64,000 nucleotides of DNA from NCBI RefSeq assembly GCF_003820355.1, contig NZ_RPOK01000002.1, positions 186,001 to 250,000 of the forward strand, written 5' to 3'. Numbering within the stretch: position 1 is the first letter of the stretch; the number at the start of each line of letters is the position of its first letter. Origin of the DNA: Paralteromonas sediminis. Lineage in GTDB: Bacteria; Pseudomonadota; Gammaproteobacteria; Enterobacterales; Alteromonadaceae. A program made the position numbers and the translations under genes. Below the pieces are notes generated by a model. That model was not told where the DNA came from. It saw only the letters and a list, made by a program, of their open reading frames with translations, and ran no database searches. Shown here piece by piece: positions 18,432-27,380 of this stretch.

Positions 18432-18467
18432 CTATATGTTTATACAGTATAGTGTAAATATATACAG
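18432..18467 (-). promoter_or_regulatory. Two LexA (SOS) box-like operators upstream of recN
   Basis: On the minus strand CTGTATATATTTACAC (18467-18452) and CTGTATAAACATATAG (18447-18432) match the CTG-N10-CAG LexA pattern in the left half and the AT-rich centre, with one or two mismatches on the right. They are 20 bases apart, the second nine bases before the recN ATG. E. coli recN also has tandem boxes. Confidence 0.7.
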
Positions 18468-18598
18468 TATATTTGCGGTGTAAAGTAATTTTTTTATTCT
18501 ACCGAAGAAGATGTGTATTTGTGTAACGCGCTATTGTATTGAGGATAAAATTCTTTACACTGCTGGCAACGCAGTGGTGGTAAGCGTCGCCTTTAAAT

Positions 18599-20080
18599 AT
18601 GTATTCATCAGGGATTTGTTACTTGGTTATCAGAAAGCTCTCTCTCCTTCTTTTTGTGTCTTTCGTTTTAGCGGGCACTAAAAGTCAGGCCTCCCCGTGG
18701 GTAGGTATCAGCGATGCTTCGCTTCACAATGACGTACAAACGTTAGTGGAGTTTGGCTATTTAACGTCTGTCAGTATGACGTATCCACTCCCATGGAAGG
18801 GTATTGACAGTCAATTGTCACAAATCACGGTAGGTAGCATGCCTAGTGCCGCGCGTATTGCCTACGTTCGCTTGCAGCACTACTTGGCGCAAACAGTTAA
18901 TCGCCGCACTGTGCATATGGCTGGCCTGCACCTTTCGTCGGAAGAAAAACGTTTTAGCCGTTTTAGTAACAATGAATATGATAAAGGCAGACTTTATTAT
19001 TCGGCTGAGATGCGATCAGGTCGTATAGCAGGGCGGGCAAAAGTGAATGTTCTAGATGATGGGAGCAGTCACATTGACGGAAGCTATATGGCGTACACCT
19101 TTGATGACTGGACAGTCAGAGCCGGTATGATCGACCAATGGTGGGGAGCGGGCCAATCAAGCAGTCTGATACTATCAAACAACGCTCGTCCTATTAAAAC
19201 CTTAGCGCTATCTCGGGCTACATCCGCGCCCTCTGAATCTGCATGGTTACGCTGGTTAGGTCCCTGGTACGCAACTTTTCAGCTTGGTCAACTTGAAGCT
19301 CAGCGTCACATACCGAATGCGAAATTGGCAATGAGCAGGGTAAATCTGTCACCACTAAGCAATCTAGAAATAGGCTTGTCTTGGGTTGCCATGTGGGGAG
19401 GAGACGGCGTAGGTAATGGGCTTGGCCGATTATTTGATGTAATGACCTTCAGGGAGGTGTGCGCAGATGGCAGCGAAAATTGCGATCCTGCTTTAAACAC
19501 GAAAGTAGGTAATCATCTTGCAGGGTATGATATCAAATATACGCTTATGGCGTTTGGGCAACCCGTTAATTTATATGCTCAACGTATAGGTGAAGATGCG
19601 GCGGATTACTGGCGGGTTACTGACACAGCCGACCTTTTGGGGATATCAACCTATGTTATGGGGGCAAAAGTGTCGGTTGAGTGGAGCGATACTAACGTGC
19701 AGTGTAACGGCGATGATTCCCCGAAAACGAATTGTTATTACGAGCATTCCGAATTTAAATCAGGATATCGCCACAGAGGCCGAGCTATTGGCAGCGCTTA
19801 CGACTCCGATGCAGAAGTGTTGACTATGCATGTTGACAGGCGGTTTGCAAATGGTACTCGAGCTGAAATAAGCATGAGTAAAATAGAGATGAATTTAGAT
19901 GGAGAAAGGCCCTCACCTGCAGTTGAGGGGGTCTCCGACGCCTTGTACCGAATCAATTTGTCTTATCAATTCCCTTATAAATCTTGGATATTCGATGCAG
20001 ATATTGACGCTTACAAGGGAATTGAATCCGAAGAAGACGATACAGTAGTTGTGTCCTCTACAGCGAAATGGGTATTCTAA
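18599..20080 (+). CDS. Capsule assembly Wzi family outer membrane protein
   Basis: A 493-residue exported protein; the hydrophobic signal is at about 12-26 and cleavage is probably near SQASPW. The start of the mature part, WVGISDASLHNDVQTLVEFG, and TYPLPWKGID are the N-terminal pattern of the Wzi/Wzi-like family. GMIDQWWGAGQSSSLILSNN and SESAWLRWLGPWYATFQLGQ are family motifs inside the barrel. The protein ends in an aromatic residue (KWVF), as outer membrane barrels do. Wzi of E. coli is a lectin-like barrel that anchors group 1 capsule. Two glycosyltransferase genes follow, consistent with a surface polysaccharide role. The ATG at 18599 has a weak ribosome binding site, and the start could lie a few codons later. 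Confidence 0.8.
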   Translation: MYSSGICYLVIRKLSLLLFVSFVLAGTKSQASPWVGISDASLHNDVQTLVEFGYLTSVSMTYPLPWKGIDSQLSQITVGSMPSAARIAYVRLQHYLAQTVNRRTVHMAGLHLSSEEKRFSRFSNNEYDKGRLYYSAEMRSGRIAGRAKVNVLDDGSSHIDGSYMAYTFDDWTVRAGMIDQWWGAGQSSSLILSNNARPIKTLALSRATSAPSESAWLRWLGPWYATFQLGQLEAQRHIPNAKLAMSRVNLSPLSNLEIGLSWVAMWGGDGVGNGLGRLFDVMTFREVCADGSENCDPALNTKVGNHLAGYDIKYTLMAFGQPVNLYAQRIGEDAADYWRVTDTADLLGISTYVMGAKVSVEWSDTNVQCNGDDSPKTNCYYEHSEFKSGYRHRGRAIGSAYDSDAEVLTMHVDRRFANGTRAEISMSKIEMNLDGERPSPAVEGVSDALYRINLSYQFPYKSWIFDADIDAYKGIESEEDDTVVVSSTAKWVF

Positions 20081-20130
20081 TAGAGATGACGCCTATACAT
20101 CGGTGCCAATGTCGAGTGCTTTAAGTCGCT

Positions 20131-20868
20131 ATGCAAAACTACAATATTTTCTTAATTAATCTAGATAAGTCTGTCGAGCGACTGAGAAACGCTGATGAAC
20201 AATTTAAGCGTCTTCATATTGCATACGAGAGAATGCCCGCCGTTTACGGGCCGGATCTCTCTGAAACAGAGCTTAACGTACACTACAGTGCTGAAAAAAA
20301 TAGAAAGATTTATCACAAACAACTTAATGTAGGTGAAGTAGGCTGCTATCTCAGCCATCGAAAAGTGTGGCAGGCCATTGTTGAACAAAACCTGGATTTT
20401 GCCATTGTCCTAGAAGACGACTTTTCCTTAAACGCCAATTTTTTAGCGTCTATTGCAGCAGTTGCTGCTGTAGACGTTGAGTGGGACTACATAAAGCTTG
20501 CTGAGTATCCAGAAAAACGAAAAGCTCTCAGCAGCAGAGAATTCAACGGATTTTCACTAATCACCTACGACAAAATACCAGCCAGGACGGGCGCACAAGC
20601 GGTGAGTTTGTCGGGTGCTAAGAAGTTATTGGCGACATCAGAACAATTTGGTCGGCCCATCGACATTGATTTGCAGTACATTTGGGAGAAAAAACTTCGC
20701 CTGTACGGCCTTAAGCCCTATCCGGTTAATCTGAAGAGCCAGTTTGCCAGTGAGATTGATGAGATTGGCAAACGCTGTACACCCAAGGTCAATTTCTTCG
20801 CCAAAGCTTTCGATCAAATTCGCTTTAAAATCATGAATCATTTATACCGCAATAAATTGGGCGAGTGA
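20131..20868 (+). CDS. Glycosyltransferase family 25 protein
   Basis: A 245-residue cytosolic protein of the LPS-type GT25 family (beta-galactosyltransferase-like). Seen: IFLINLDKSVERLRNA at the N-terminus, LNVGEVGCYLSHRKVW at about 72-87, and the metal/nucleotide motif FAIVLEDDFSL at about 92-102. TGAQAVSLSGAKKLL is also conserved. It probably adds a sugar to LPS core or O-antigen. The stop overlaps the start of the following GT4 gene (ATGA). Confidence 0.88.
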   Translation: MQNYNIFLINLDKSVERLRNADEQFKRLHIAYERMPAVYGPDLSETELNVHYSAEKNRKIYHKQLNVGEVGCYLSHRKVWQAIVEQNLDFAIVLEDDFSLNANFLASIAAVAAVDVEWDYIKLAEYPEKRKALSSREFNGFSLITYDKIPARTGAQAVSLSGAKKLLATSEQFGRPIDIDLQYIWEKKLRLYGLKPYPVNLKSQFASEIDEIGKRCTPKVNFFAKAFDQIRFKIMNHLYRNKLGE

Positions 20869-21983
20869 TGCAACCTGACGCGTTACCCGATACTGAACCA
20901 AAGCGATTTGCTATACATATAGATAATCTAGTGGGCGGAGGCGCAGAAAATGTCATGCTTACCCTCGCTCGTGCTTTAAAGGAAAAAGGGCATTCTGCCC
21001 ACTTCTTTCTTCTTAATCAGGCTATTGGTTATGCAATCCCAGATAACCTGCCTATACATGTGCTATGTCCACAAGATCGGCTGAGTAAAATAGCCGGCTT
21101 TTTTCGCGTAAGAGCCAGTGCAAAATTACTCGAAGAGAAGGTTACTGCGGTTGAACAAGCGTGTGGAAAATTCGATATTCACATCGTCAATCTCGATGCA
21201 ACAACAGCCGTTTTGTCGCATACCTCCCTGCCAAATAAGTATTTTGTTGTACATAACTCGATTCGCCAAGAATTAAAGCGAGAACGGAAAATGGGGCCTG
21301 TCAAATATCTGAAAAAGCGCCTTCAGAAGGCCTGCTTTTCAGGTAAAAACCTTATTTGTGTGTCTAGAGGGTTGGCGAGTGAAATTGAACAACTGAGGTG
21401 GATAGCTCCACGCTCTGTTACTGCAATTTACAATCCGTGTGACAAGGCGAAAATACTCGCCTTGAGCCAACAGGAAAACCCTGCGATACCCACAGAGCCG
21501 TACCTCATTCACGTAGGACGGTTCGCTAGACAGAAACGCCATGATATCTTATTTGAAGCCATTAAACAGGTACCCGATATCCCCTTGGTTTTGCTGTGTA
21601 GAAAGACAAATAAACTGTTGAAAATGGCAGAACGCCACGGTGTCAAAGACCGTTTGATATTACCCGGCTTTCAGTCTAATCCTTACAACTGGCTAGCCAG
21701 GGCCCGGCTCAAAGTACTAAGCTCAGATTATGAAGGCCTATCCATGGTGCTGATTGAATCGCTTATGTGTGGTACGCCAGTGGTTAGCACTGAATGTGAC
21801 TTTGGCCCCTCAGAAATTCTCAGCGGTCATTTGTCGCAGTTTTTATCGGCGACCGGTGATGCCAATGCCTTAACCAAAAACATTAATCATGCACTTAGCG
21901 TTGATGCCAATCTGACTACGTCACCAATTTTAGAGGAGGTAGAGGCCAACAAAGTAGCGGACCGCTATTTGCAGCTGATTTAA
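20865..21983 (+). CDS. Glycosyltransferase family 4 protein
   Basis: A 372-residue GT-B fold enzyme. The N-terminal HIDNLVGGGAENVMLTLARAL is the acceptor-domain glycine loop. The C-terminal donor domain shows LIHVGRFARQKRHDILFEA, RLILPGFQSNPYNW and the Glu-rich YEGLSMVLIESLMCGTPVVST (EX7E motif). The family transfers sugars retaining configuration; donor and acceptor are not readable. It is coupled to the GT25 gene. Its end overlaps the convergent nadK by four bases. Confidence 0.88.
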   Translation: MMQPDALPDTEPKRFAIHIDNLVGGGAENVMLTLARALKEKGHSAHFFLLNQAIGYAIPDNLPIHVLCPQDRLSKIAGFFRVRASAKLLEEKVTAVEQACGKFDIHIVNLDATTAVLSHTSLPNKYFVVHNSIRQELKRERKMGPVKYLKKRLQKACFSGKNLICVSRGLASEIEQLRWIAPRSVTAIYNPCDKAKILALSQQENPAIPTEPYLIHVGRFARQKRHDILFEAIKQVPDIPLVLLCRKTNKLLKMAERHGVKDRLILPGFQSNPYNWLARARLKVLSSDYEGLSMVLIESLMCGTPVVSTECDFGPSEILSGHLSQFLSATGDANALTKNINHALSVDANLTTSPILEEVEANKVADRYLQLI

Positions 21984-22855
21984 AAGGGCTTGCTGCCCCA
22001 ATTCAATTTCTTTCTTAAAACCGTAAAATAGTCGTATGAATCAGAGTGCACCATGCGCAGGCGTTCATTACATTTTTGTACGCTTACAAAATCACCGGGC
22101 TTTACGGGTAACTCAATGTGGCTGTCGCAACTTACTTGCAGGCTATCACTATTTTCTGTCGAAACGTGCATGGTGATGCGACGCTTTGCATCGACTACAA
22201 TCGGACGACTGGTTAGTGTATGTGGGAACATAGGTACCAGAGTTAAGGCATCCAGCGTTGGCATTAAAATAGGGCCTCCACCTGAAAGCGAGTATGCGGT
22301 AGAGCCCGTAGGCGTTGCCACTATCATACCGTCAGCGCGCTGGCTTGAGACGAAGTGATCATCCAAAAAAATCTCAAATTGCATCATGTGGGCTACTTTA
22401 CCATGGTGAAGCACCACCTCATTGACAGCCGTGTTTTTATGGATCAGTTCACCATTGCGTGTGACTTTTACTTCGAGTAAGAAACGGTCTTCCACATGCC
22501 ACTTTCCCGCCATGAGAGAATCAAGCTGTTGCTCAATTTCATCAGGGCTAATATCGGCTAAAAAGCCGAGCTTTCCGCGATTAACGCCTACCACATGAAT
22601 ATTGTAACGCGCGAGTATTCTGGCAGCGCCCAACATGTTCCCGTCACCACCCACAACAATAGCAAGGTCGGCATGTTCGCCAATTTCAACCACACTGGAT
22701 GAACTAAACTCACCTGACTCGACGTCGTTAGCGATATTACTAGCAACTAAAACAGAACAGTTTTTACTATTTAAATAAGTAACTAACGTTTGCAAGCTGG
22801 ACTTAGTGCCCGCATGGTCTGGTTTACCAATCAGGCCGACAGTTTGATAGCGCAT
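21980..22855 (-). CDS. nadK: NAD kinase NadK
   Basis: A 291-residue enzyme that phosphorylates NAD+ to NADP+. The kinase motif GGDGNMLGAAR lies at about 74-84, and the NAD-binding TPTGSTAYSLSGGGPI at about 180-195. Also conserved: GVNRGKLGFLADI, VVLHHGKVAHM and FPHTLTSRPIVV. Length agrees with the family (292 in E. coli). In E. coli nadK lies between grpE and recN; here recN is about 3.6 kb away with polysaccharide genes inserted between. Confidence 0.97.
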   Translation of the reverse strand: MRYQTVGLIGKPDHAGTKSSLQTLVTYLNSKNCSVLVASNIANDVESGEFSSSSVVEIGEHADLAIVVGGDGNMLGAARILARYNIHVVGVNRGKLGFLADISPDEIEQQLDSLMAGKWHVEDRFLLEVKVTRNGELIHKNTAVNEVVLHHGKVAHMMQFEIFLDDHFVSSQRADGMIVATPTGSTAYSLSGGGPILMPTLDALTLVPMFPHTLTSRPIVVDAKRRITMHVSTENSDSLQVSCDSHIELPVKPGDFVSVQKCNERLRMVHSDSYDYFTVLRKKLNWGSKPF

Positions 22856-22930
22856 ATGCTGTGTTAATTTTTGATATATCGAAAAACAGTACCATAGCTT
22901 ATGCGCGAACCCAACACTAATCGCAGTGCA

Positions 22931-23692
22931 TTAACGCGCGGTCCAACCGCCATCAAGGATCAGCGTTTGCGCAGTGATGTTCTTTGCTGCATCACTAAGC
23001 AAAAAGGCGGCTGATTCAGCCAGTTCGCTAATGTCGATAAAGGCTTTTTTGGGCATGGGCTCTAGCATGATTTTGTTCACCACGTCTTCTTCAGACATGT
23101 TGTTCTCGATAGCCTGTGCCGCTATCTGTTTTTCAACCAAAGGTGTTTTGACATAGGCAGGGCAGAGTGTATTGATAGTAATATCCACATCGCCTGTTTC
23201 GAGCGCCACCGTTTTTGCGAATCCAAGTAGACCATGCTTCGCGGCAATGTAGGCCGATTTATAGGGTGACGCAATCACTGAGTGAATCGAGCCAACGTTT
23301 ATAATGCGACCATGTCCCCGTTCACGCATGCCGGGAAGTAACGCTTTGGTGAGCATCGCCGGTCCCACTAACATAACTTCTATTAGCTTTTGCCATTTGT
23401 CAGCAGGGAAGTTCTCAAGCTTAGCAACATGCTGAATTCCCGCATTATTTATCAGTGCGTCGGCCGGTTTGAATAATCTTGATGGCAGTTCAGATACTGC
23501 TTGCATATCCGTGACATCTAACTGCAACGCATATGCACCCGCTTCTTCTCCCCCCAGGTCTGCTGCAGCTTTGCTGACAGCGTCCTGATTCATGTCGGCC
23601 AGAGTAACACTGTGCCCTTTCTCAATCATGAACTTGGCGATACCAAAGCCAATACCACTGGCCGCACCAGTAATAACTATGTGCTTAGACAT
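22931..23692 (-). CDS. bdhA: 3-hydroxybutyrate dehydrogenase
   Basis: A 253-residue classical short-chain dehydrogenase that oxidises (R)-3-hydroxybutyrate to acetoacetate with NAD+. Seen: ITGAASGIGFG (7-17), NNAGIQHVAKLENFP (82-96), the Ser135-Tyr148-Lys152 triad (GSIHS, SAYIAAKHG) and CPAYVKTPLVEKQIA, all diagnostic of bacterial BDH1-type enzymes. A GAGGAT ribosome binding site precedes the ATG. It follows the PHA depolymerase gene on the same strand after about 100 bases. Confidence 0.9.
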   Translation of the reverse strand: MSKHIVITGAASGIGFGIAKFMIEKGHSVTLADMNQDAVSKAAADLGGEEAGAYALQLDVTDMQAVSELPSRLFKPADALINNAGIQHVAKLENFPADKWQKLIEVMLVGPAMLTKALLPGMRERGHGRIINVGSIHSVIASPYKSAYIAAKHGLLGFAKTVALETGDVDITINTLCPAYVKTPLVEKQIAAQAIENNMSEEDVVNKIMLEPMPKKAFIDISELAESAAFLLSDAAKNITAQTLILDGGWTAR

Positions 23693-23788
23693 AAGTAATC
23701 CTCTATTTTTAAGGCCCAGTGGCCAACTGATTTATCACGCTGAATTGTTACTGACCTAATGTCTAAAGCCCATAGTACTTTGGTTTTA

Positions 23789-24784
23789 TTACAAAGGCGG
23801 TTTGGCTAAGTTTCCTACCGTGGTTTTTATCGCCATAATTTGTGCAGCATCACGGGTAGCATAGTTTTCGCCGGTGTAGCCCCACCAGTCCCAGCACCCC
23901 TGAGGGTTCAGAGGCATAAACAGAGACTTCTTGGTTTGCGGATACAGGACCACTATATTGTTGTCGTCAGCCCATGCATTGAGTCCAGTCTTGGTCACGA
24001 AGTCCTGACCGACGGCTTCGGCGTACTGATTACAGCCGTGGAAACTCACATGTACCCGACACTCTGTACCTTCTTCACAGGCTTTAGGCACAAATAGGTA
24101 GCCTTTCTCAGCAAGACCATCAGCGGTTTCACCACCTACGACTTGTTGATTGTATTCGAATATTCGTCCAGTAATCTGTTCATCAGGTTTAACTAAATCG
24201 GTGTATAGATGATTTAACAATGCACCTGCTGCATCATAGTTACAGTTGCCAATAAAAGGGGCCGCCGATTGAGTGCAGTTTGTGCCTGTATCAACAGCAG
24301 GGAAGTGATGACCAAAAGGTTTGTCATTCAGGTAAACAAGGTTTTCTGCAGATACCCATTGGGCGTACTGTGCATGCAACGCGTCGGCTACCGTTTCGTG
24401 AATGGTGGCATCTAGAGTGCCTCGTAATAGCCACACTCGGCTGTCTTTTAGGTTGTCCAAAGGCGCGATTTTTTCCTCACTTGCCAGTTTTTGCGCATGA
24501 GAAATTAAAGGCGATATATCGAGCTTGTCACTGGCCTTATTCACACATTGTTCAAGTGCAGTGGTGATGGCATTTTGGGCACAATAGTAAGGCCCTGCTG
24601 CTATTATTCCAGCTCCTGAAACCCAGTCACTGTATGCAAGGTGCATTTGCGTAGCCATATAGCCACCTGATGAGAGTCCGGAAACCGTAATGTGGTCGGT
24701 GTCCAACGAAAGTGGAGGCACTTCTGCATTTGCACTGCTCGCCGCTAGTAATAAAGCGGCACTCAAAAAGGGAGTTTTTTTCAT
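23789..24784 (-). CDS. Exported short-chain PHA (poly-3-hydroxybutyrate) depolymerase, type 2 catalytic domain
   Basis: A 331-residue exported alpha/beta hydrolase. The signal peptide ends at ANA (residue 20). The lipase box GLSSG (36-40, Ser38) lies very close to the N-terminus. The catalytic Asp is probably in RGTLDAT and His in FGHHFPA. The oxyanion-hole motif VSFHGCNQ comes only near residue 250. This circularly permuted order marks the type-2 domain, as in Rhodospirillum-type periplasmic PhaZ. No linker or substrate-binding domain follows, which suggests action on oligomers or amorphous polymer, perhaps in the periplasm (inferred). Its ATG overlaps the stop of the upstream hydrolase (ATGA). 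Confidence 0.87.
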   Translation of the reverse strand: MKKTPFLSAALLLAASSANAEVPPLSLDTDHITVSGLSSGGYMATQMHLAYSDWVSGAGIIAAGPYYCAQNAITTALEQCVNKASDKLDISPLISHAQKLASEEKIAPLDNLKDSRVWLLRGTLDATIHETVADALHAQYAQWVSAENLVYLNDKPFGHHFPAVDTGTNCTQSAAPFIGNCNYDAAGALLNHLYTDLVKPDEQITGRIFEYNQQVVGGETADGLAEKGYLFVPKACEEGTECRVHVSFHGCNQYAEAVGQDFVTKTGLNAWADDNNIVVLYPQTKKSLFMPLNPQGCWDWWGYTGENYATRDAAQIMAIKTTVGNLAKPPL

Positions 24785-25980
24785 TTTGGGTTTTCCGGTG
24801 AAACATCAGTATTAAGAAAAGTGCTCAATGTTTTGGCCATTTTACCGATGCCCGTTACCCCCTCAAGGTGACCTTGGTCTCCCTCAATGGTATGTAACGA
24901 TACCGGATGGTTACGTTTAGCCAGTTCATCTGCGAGTAACTCTGACATGTAGGGCATAAGAAGCAGGTCTTGCTCGGCTGGTAACAAAAGCACGGGCGCC
25001 GTAATGTTCGATAGCCCTTTTTCTAGTGAATCGCTATGGCCAGTAATAAACAATTGGCACGCCCGAACTAGGTAGAGTAAGTGGTTGGCATCCATCAAGG
25101 ATGCACGCTGCCTTGCTCTGTCGTGAAGCCAGTTTACTATGGAGTGCTTTTGTCTAATATCGTGTAGTGGGCCTGATTCCAAAGGCTGGTAGTCAAGACT
25201 TTCACCTATCTGATTAATAAATGCAGGGGCGAGGGCAATTTGCGTGACTTGCATGAGTGCTGCCGTCAGTCCATCCAGCGGCGCTGTTTCTCTTGTGTAG
25301 TTACCCTGGTTCCATTGCTTATCCAGTCTAATCGGGATGGCCCACTGCTCAAGTTCCACAGTGGACCAGGCATCCATATAACCTGTTCCGATAACAGAAA
25401 CGATTCGCTCAACCTCATCAGGGTACGTCGATGCCCACTCAATGGCCTGCATTGAACCCATTGATGCGCCAATAACGGCATGCAGTTTCTTTATTCCCAA
25501 TGATTGCAACACCGCACGCTGCGTATTGACAAAATCTCTGATGGTCACAACCGGAAAATCCAGACCATAAGGTGTTTGTGTTGTTGGATTGACGCTGGCG
25601 GGTCCGGTTGTATGAACATTGGAGGAGTAGGCATTAATATTGGCCAGCGTGTCGACACTGATAACAAAAAAGCGGTTAGTATCAATTGCCTTTCCTGGGC
25701 CAATAATGGCATCCCAGTACCCGGGTGCGGGATCTGACTCCGCGTATTTCCCCGCAGCATGTGAAGAGCCGGTAAAGTAATGATTGATTAGAATGGCATT
25801 ACTCTTGTCTTCATTGAGTTCACCGTAGGCTTCCCAACCTATTTGTACGTTTTTTAGTTCAGCGCCGTTAAACAGGGTGAAGCTTGGAATGACATGTTTT
25901 TGCTTTTCCACAATCATTGCCCAAGAGGGCAATGCAGTCAGTGCAAGGAGGAGTAATGTTGTGATCCTTGTAGAGGTCAT
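24781..25980 (-). CDS. Exported alpha/beta hydrolase of the homoserine O-acetyltransferase (MetX) family
   Basis: A 399-residue protein. I chose the ATG at 25980 (MTSTRITTLL) because AAAGG lies five bases upstream; the ATG at 25998 has none. A signal peptide (LLLLALTALPSWA) implies export, unlike cytosolic MetX. The MetX-like fold is shown by INHYFTGSSHAAGKY, FFVISVDTLANINAYSS, nucleophile Ser173 in GASMGSMQAIEWA, LLLPAEQDLL (Asp region) and GDQGHLEGV (His region). The canonical MetX acyl-site GGCxGSTGP is replaced (NAYSSNVHTTGP). A hydrolase on 3-hydroxybutyrate oligomers is a reasonable inference from the operon; methionine synthesis is unlikely. Confidence 0.78.
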   Translation of the reverse strand: MTSTRITTLLLLALTALPSWAMIVEKQKHVIPSFTLFNGAELKNVQIGWEAYGELNEDKSNAILINHYFTGSSHAAGKYAESDPAPGYWDAIIGPGKAIDTNRFFVISVDTLANINAYSSNVHTTGPASVNPTTQTPYGLDFPVVTIRDFVNTQRAVLQSLGIKKLHAVIGASMGSMQAIEWASTYPDEVERIVSVIGTGYMDAWSTVELEQWAIPIRLDKQWNQGNYTRETAPLDGLTAALMQVTQIALAPAFINQIGESLDYQPLESGPLHDIRQKHSIVNWLHDRARQRASLMDANHLLYLVRACQLFITGHSDSLEKGLSNITAPVLLLPAEQDLLLMPYMSELLADELAKRNHPVSLHTIEGDQGHLEGVTGIGKMAKTLSTFLNTDVSPENPK

Positions 25981-26010
25981 GGTTACCTTTGTCATCATGG
26001 TTTTTTGTGA

Positions 26011-27306
26011 CTAAAAAATTGAAAATAAGCCAATAGCTAATGCTAGACCCACCAATGGCACAACCACTGTCAGTGCCGCCACAGGCCCGTATGCTGCCTG
26101 ATGCGTCTCACCACAAATTGCGCGTATTGTAGTGACCACATACCCATTGTGGGGCAGGGAGTCTAATGCGCCTGACGATATAGACACAATACGGTGTAGT
26201 TCGTCAGGATTAACACCCTGATCGAGATAATGTGGACCTACCAGCGGTAGGGCAATAGCTTGTCCACCCGATGCAGAGCCAGTTAATCCAGCAATAACAC
26301 TCACGGCTACCGCAGCACCTACTAATTCATTACCCGGTAGATGCGTCATTACCTCAACAGTTTGCTGAAAAGCATCCGTCGTTTTGGCGATAGAGCCAAA
26401 CCCAACCACGGCCGCTGTGTTACCAATCGCGACTAGTGCTCCTGTGGTACCCGCGTTTACCGCAGCACTGAGGTTGTGGAAAAATTTAAAGTTGATGACC
26501 ATCAGTGTGGCTACACCGCCTCCCAACGCCACTATCAACGCTAGTTGTGCCAGTGATTCATGTAGTGTAAATGACAGGCCTAACACCACCAATAGGGGGA
26601 CAATTCCAGTAATAGGATGTGGCAGTGCGCGCTCAGGGACTTCAGGGTCGCCCTGTCGGGTTTCGAATTTTTCACCACGGGCAACAGCAGCATTTACCAT
26701 CTGCCTAAGCCATGCAAAACCAAACGCGGCCATAAAAATAGCGACCACAAGACTAACTTCCCACGCCGCAAAAGGAGAAGTGCCCAAGTACTGAATGGGG
26801 ATCCAGTTTTGAATTTCAGGCGAACCCGCAGAGGTCATCGTAAAGGTCACTGAGCCAAACGCCATGGCTGCGGGAATGAAGCGCCTTGGTAAGTTTGCAT
26901 CTTTGAACAGGCTCAGAGCCATAGGGTAGACAGAAAAGGCAACAACAAAAACGCTTACGCCACCATAAGTGAGAATGGCACAAGCCAGAACTACTGCTAC
27001 TACCGCATGTTTTTTGCCAAGTTTGCTAACGATTAAGTTAGCTACCGCATCAGCAGCACCCGTGTCTTCCATAAATTTACCGAACAGGGCGCCAAGCAAA
27101 AACATGAAAAACCAAGAGGCGATAAAGCCGGTAAATCCACTCATATAAGTGGAAACAAAATTAACCTCGCCGAGGAAAAGTGGCATACCTGATGCCAGGG
27201 CAACAATAACTGCGCAAAAGGGGGCGGCTATAAACAGATTCATTCCGCGGATGGTGAGAATAATGAGCAGCAACAGCCCACCAACTAACCCTATCATGCT
27301 AAGCAT
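26011..27306 (-). CDS. GntP family permease, probable 3-hydroxybutyrate transporter
   Basis: A 431-residue inner-membrane protein with about 12 to 13 hydrophobic helices across its length. It opens with IGLVGGLLLLIILTIRGMN, and contains GALFGKFMEDTGAA and GSASGGQAIALPLVGPHYL, conserved in GntP-type symporters. The end has SSGALDSLPHNGYVVTTIRAICGETHQAAYGP. GntP relatives include proteins found with hbdH genes; substrate assignment here is from the neighbours. It lies 30 bases before the MetX-like gene and 74 bases after the TonB receptor. Confidence 0.85.
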   Translation of the reverse strand: MLSMIGLVGGLLLLIILTIRGMNLFIAAPFCAVIVALASGMPLFLGEVNFVSTYMSGFTGFIASWFFMFLLGALFGKFMEDTGAADAVANLIVSKLGKKHAVVAVVLACAILTYGGVSVFVVAFSVYPMALSLFKDANLPRRFIPAAMAFGSVTFTMTSAGSPEIQNWIPIQYLGTSPFAAWEVSLVVAIFMAAFGFAWLRQMVNAAVARGEKFETRQGDPEVPERALPHPITGIVPLLVVLGLSFTLHESLAQLALIVALGGGVATLMVINFKFFHNLSAAVNAGTTGALVAIGNTAAVVGFGSIAKTTDAFQQTVEVMTHLPGNELVGAAVAVSVIAGLTGSASGGQAIALPLVGPHYLDQGVNPDELHRIVSISSGALDSLPHNGYVVTTIRAICGETHQAAYGPVAALTVVVPLVGLALAIGLFSIF

Positions 27307-27338
27307 TCTTTATTCCTTAATGTCAGTCTGAATGTAGA

Positions 27339-27363
27339 TGTGGGTAACACCCTGTTACCCACA
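27339..27363. repeat. Perfect 11-bp hairpin between the TonB receptor and the permease
   Basis: TGTGGGTAACA (27339-27349), loop CCC, TGTTACCCACA (27353-27363). On the minus strand, where the operon is read, no U-run follows, so it is more likely a 3'-stabilising or partial-readthrough hairpin than a full terminator. Confidence 0.55.
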
Positions 27364-27380
27364 CTTTTTATGATGAGTGA

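Noticed and set aside
26384-26794. Plus-strand open frame inside the GntP permease gene
   Set aside because: Antisense to a clear membrane protein, with Pro/Thr-rich translation typical of antisense of hydrophobic genes.
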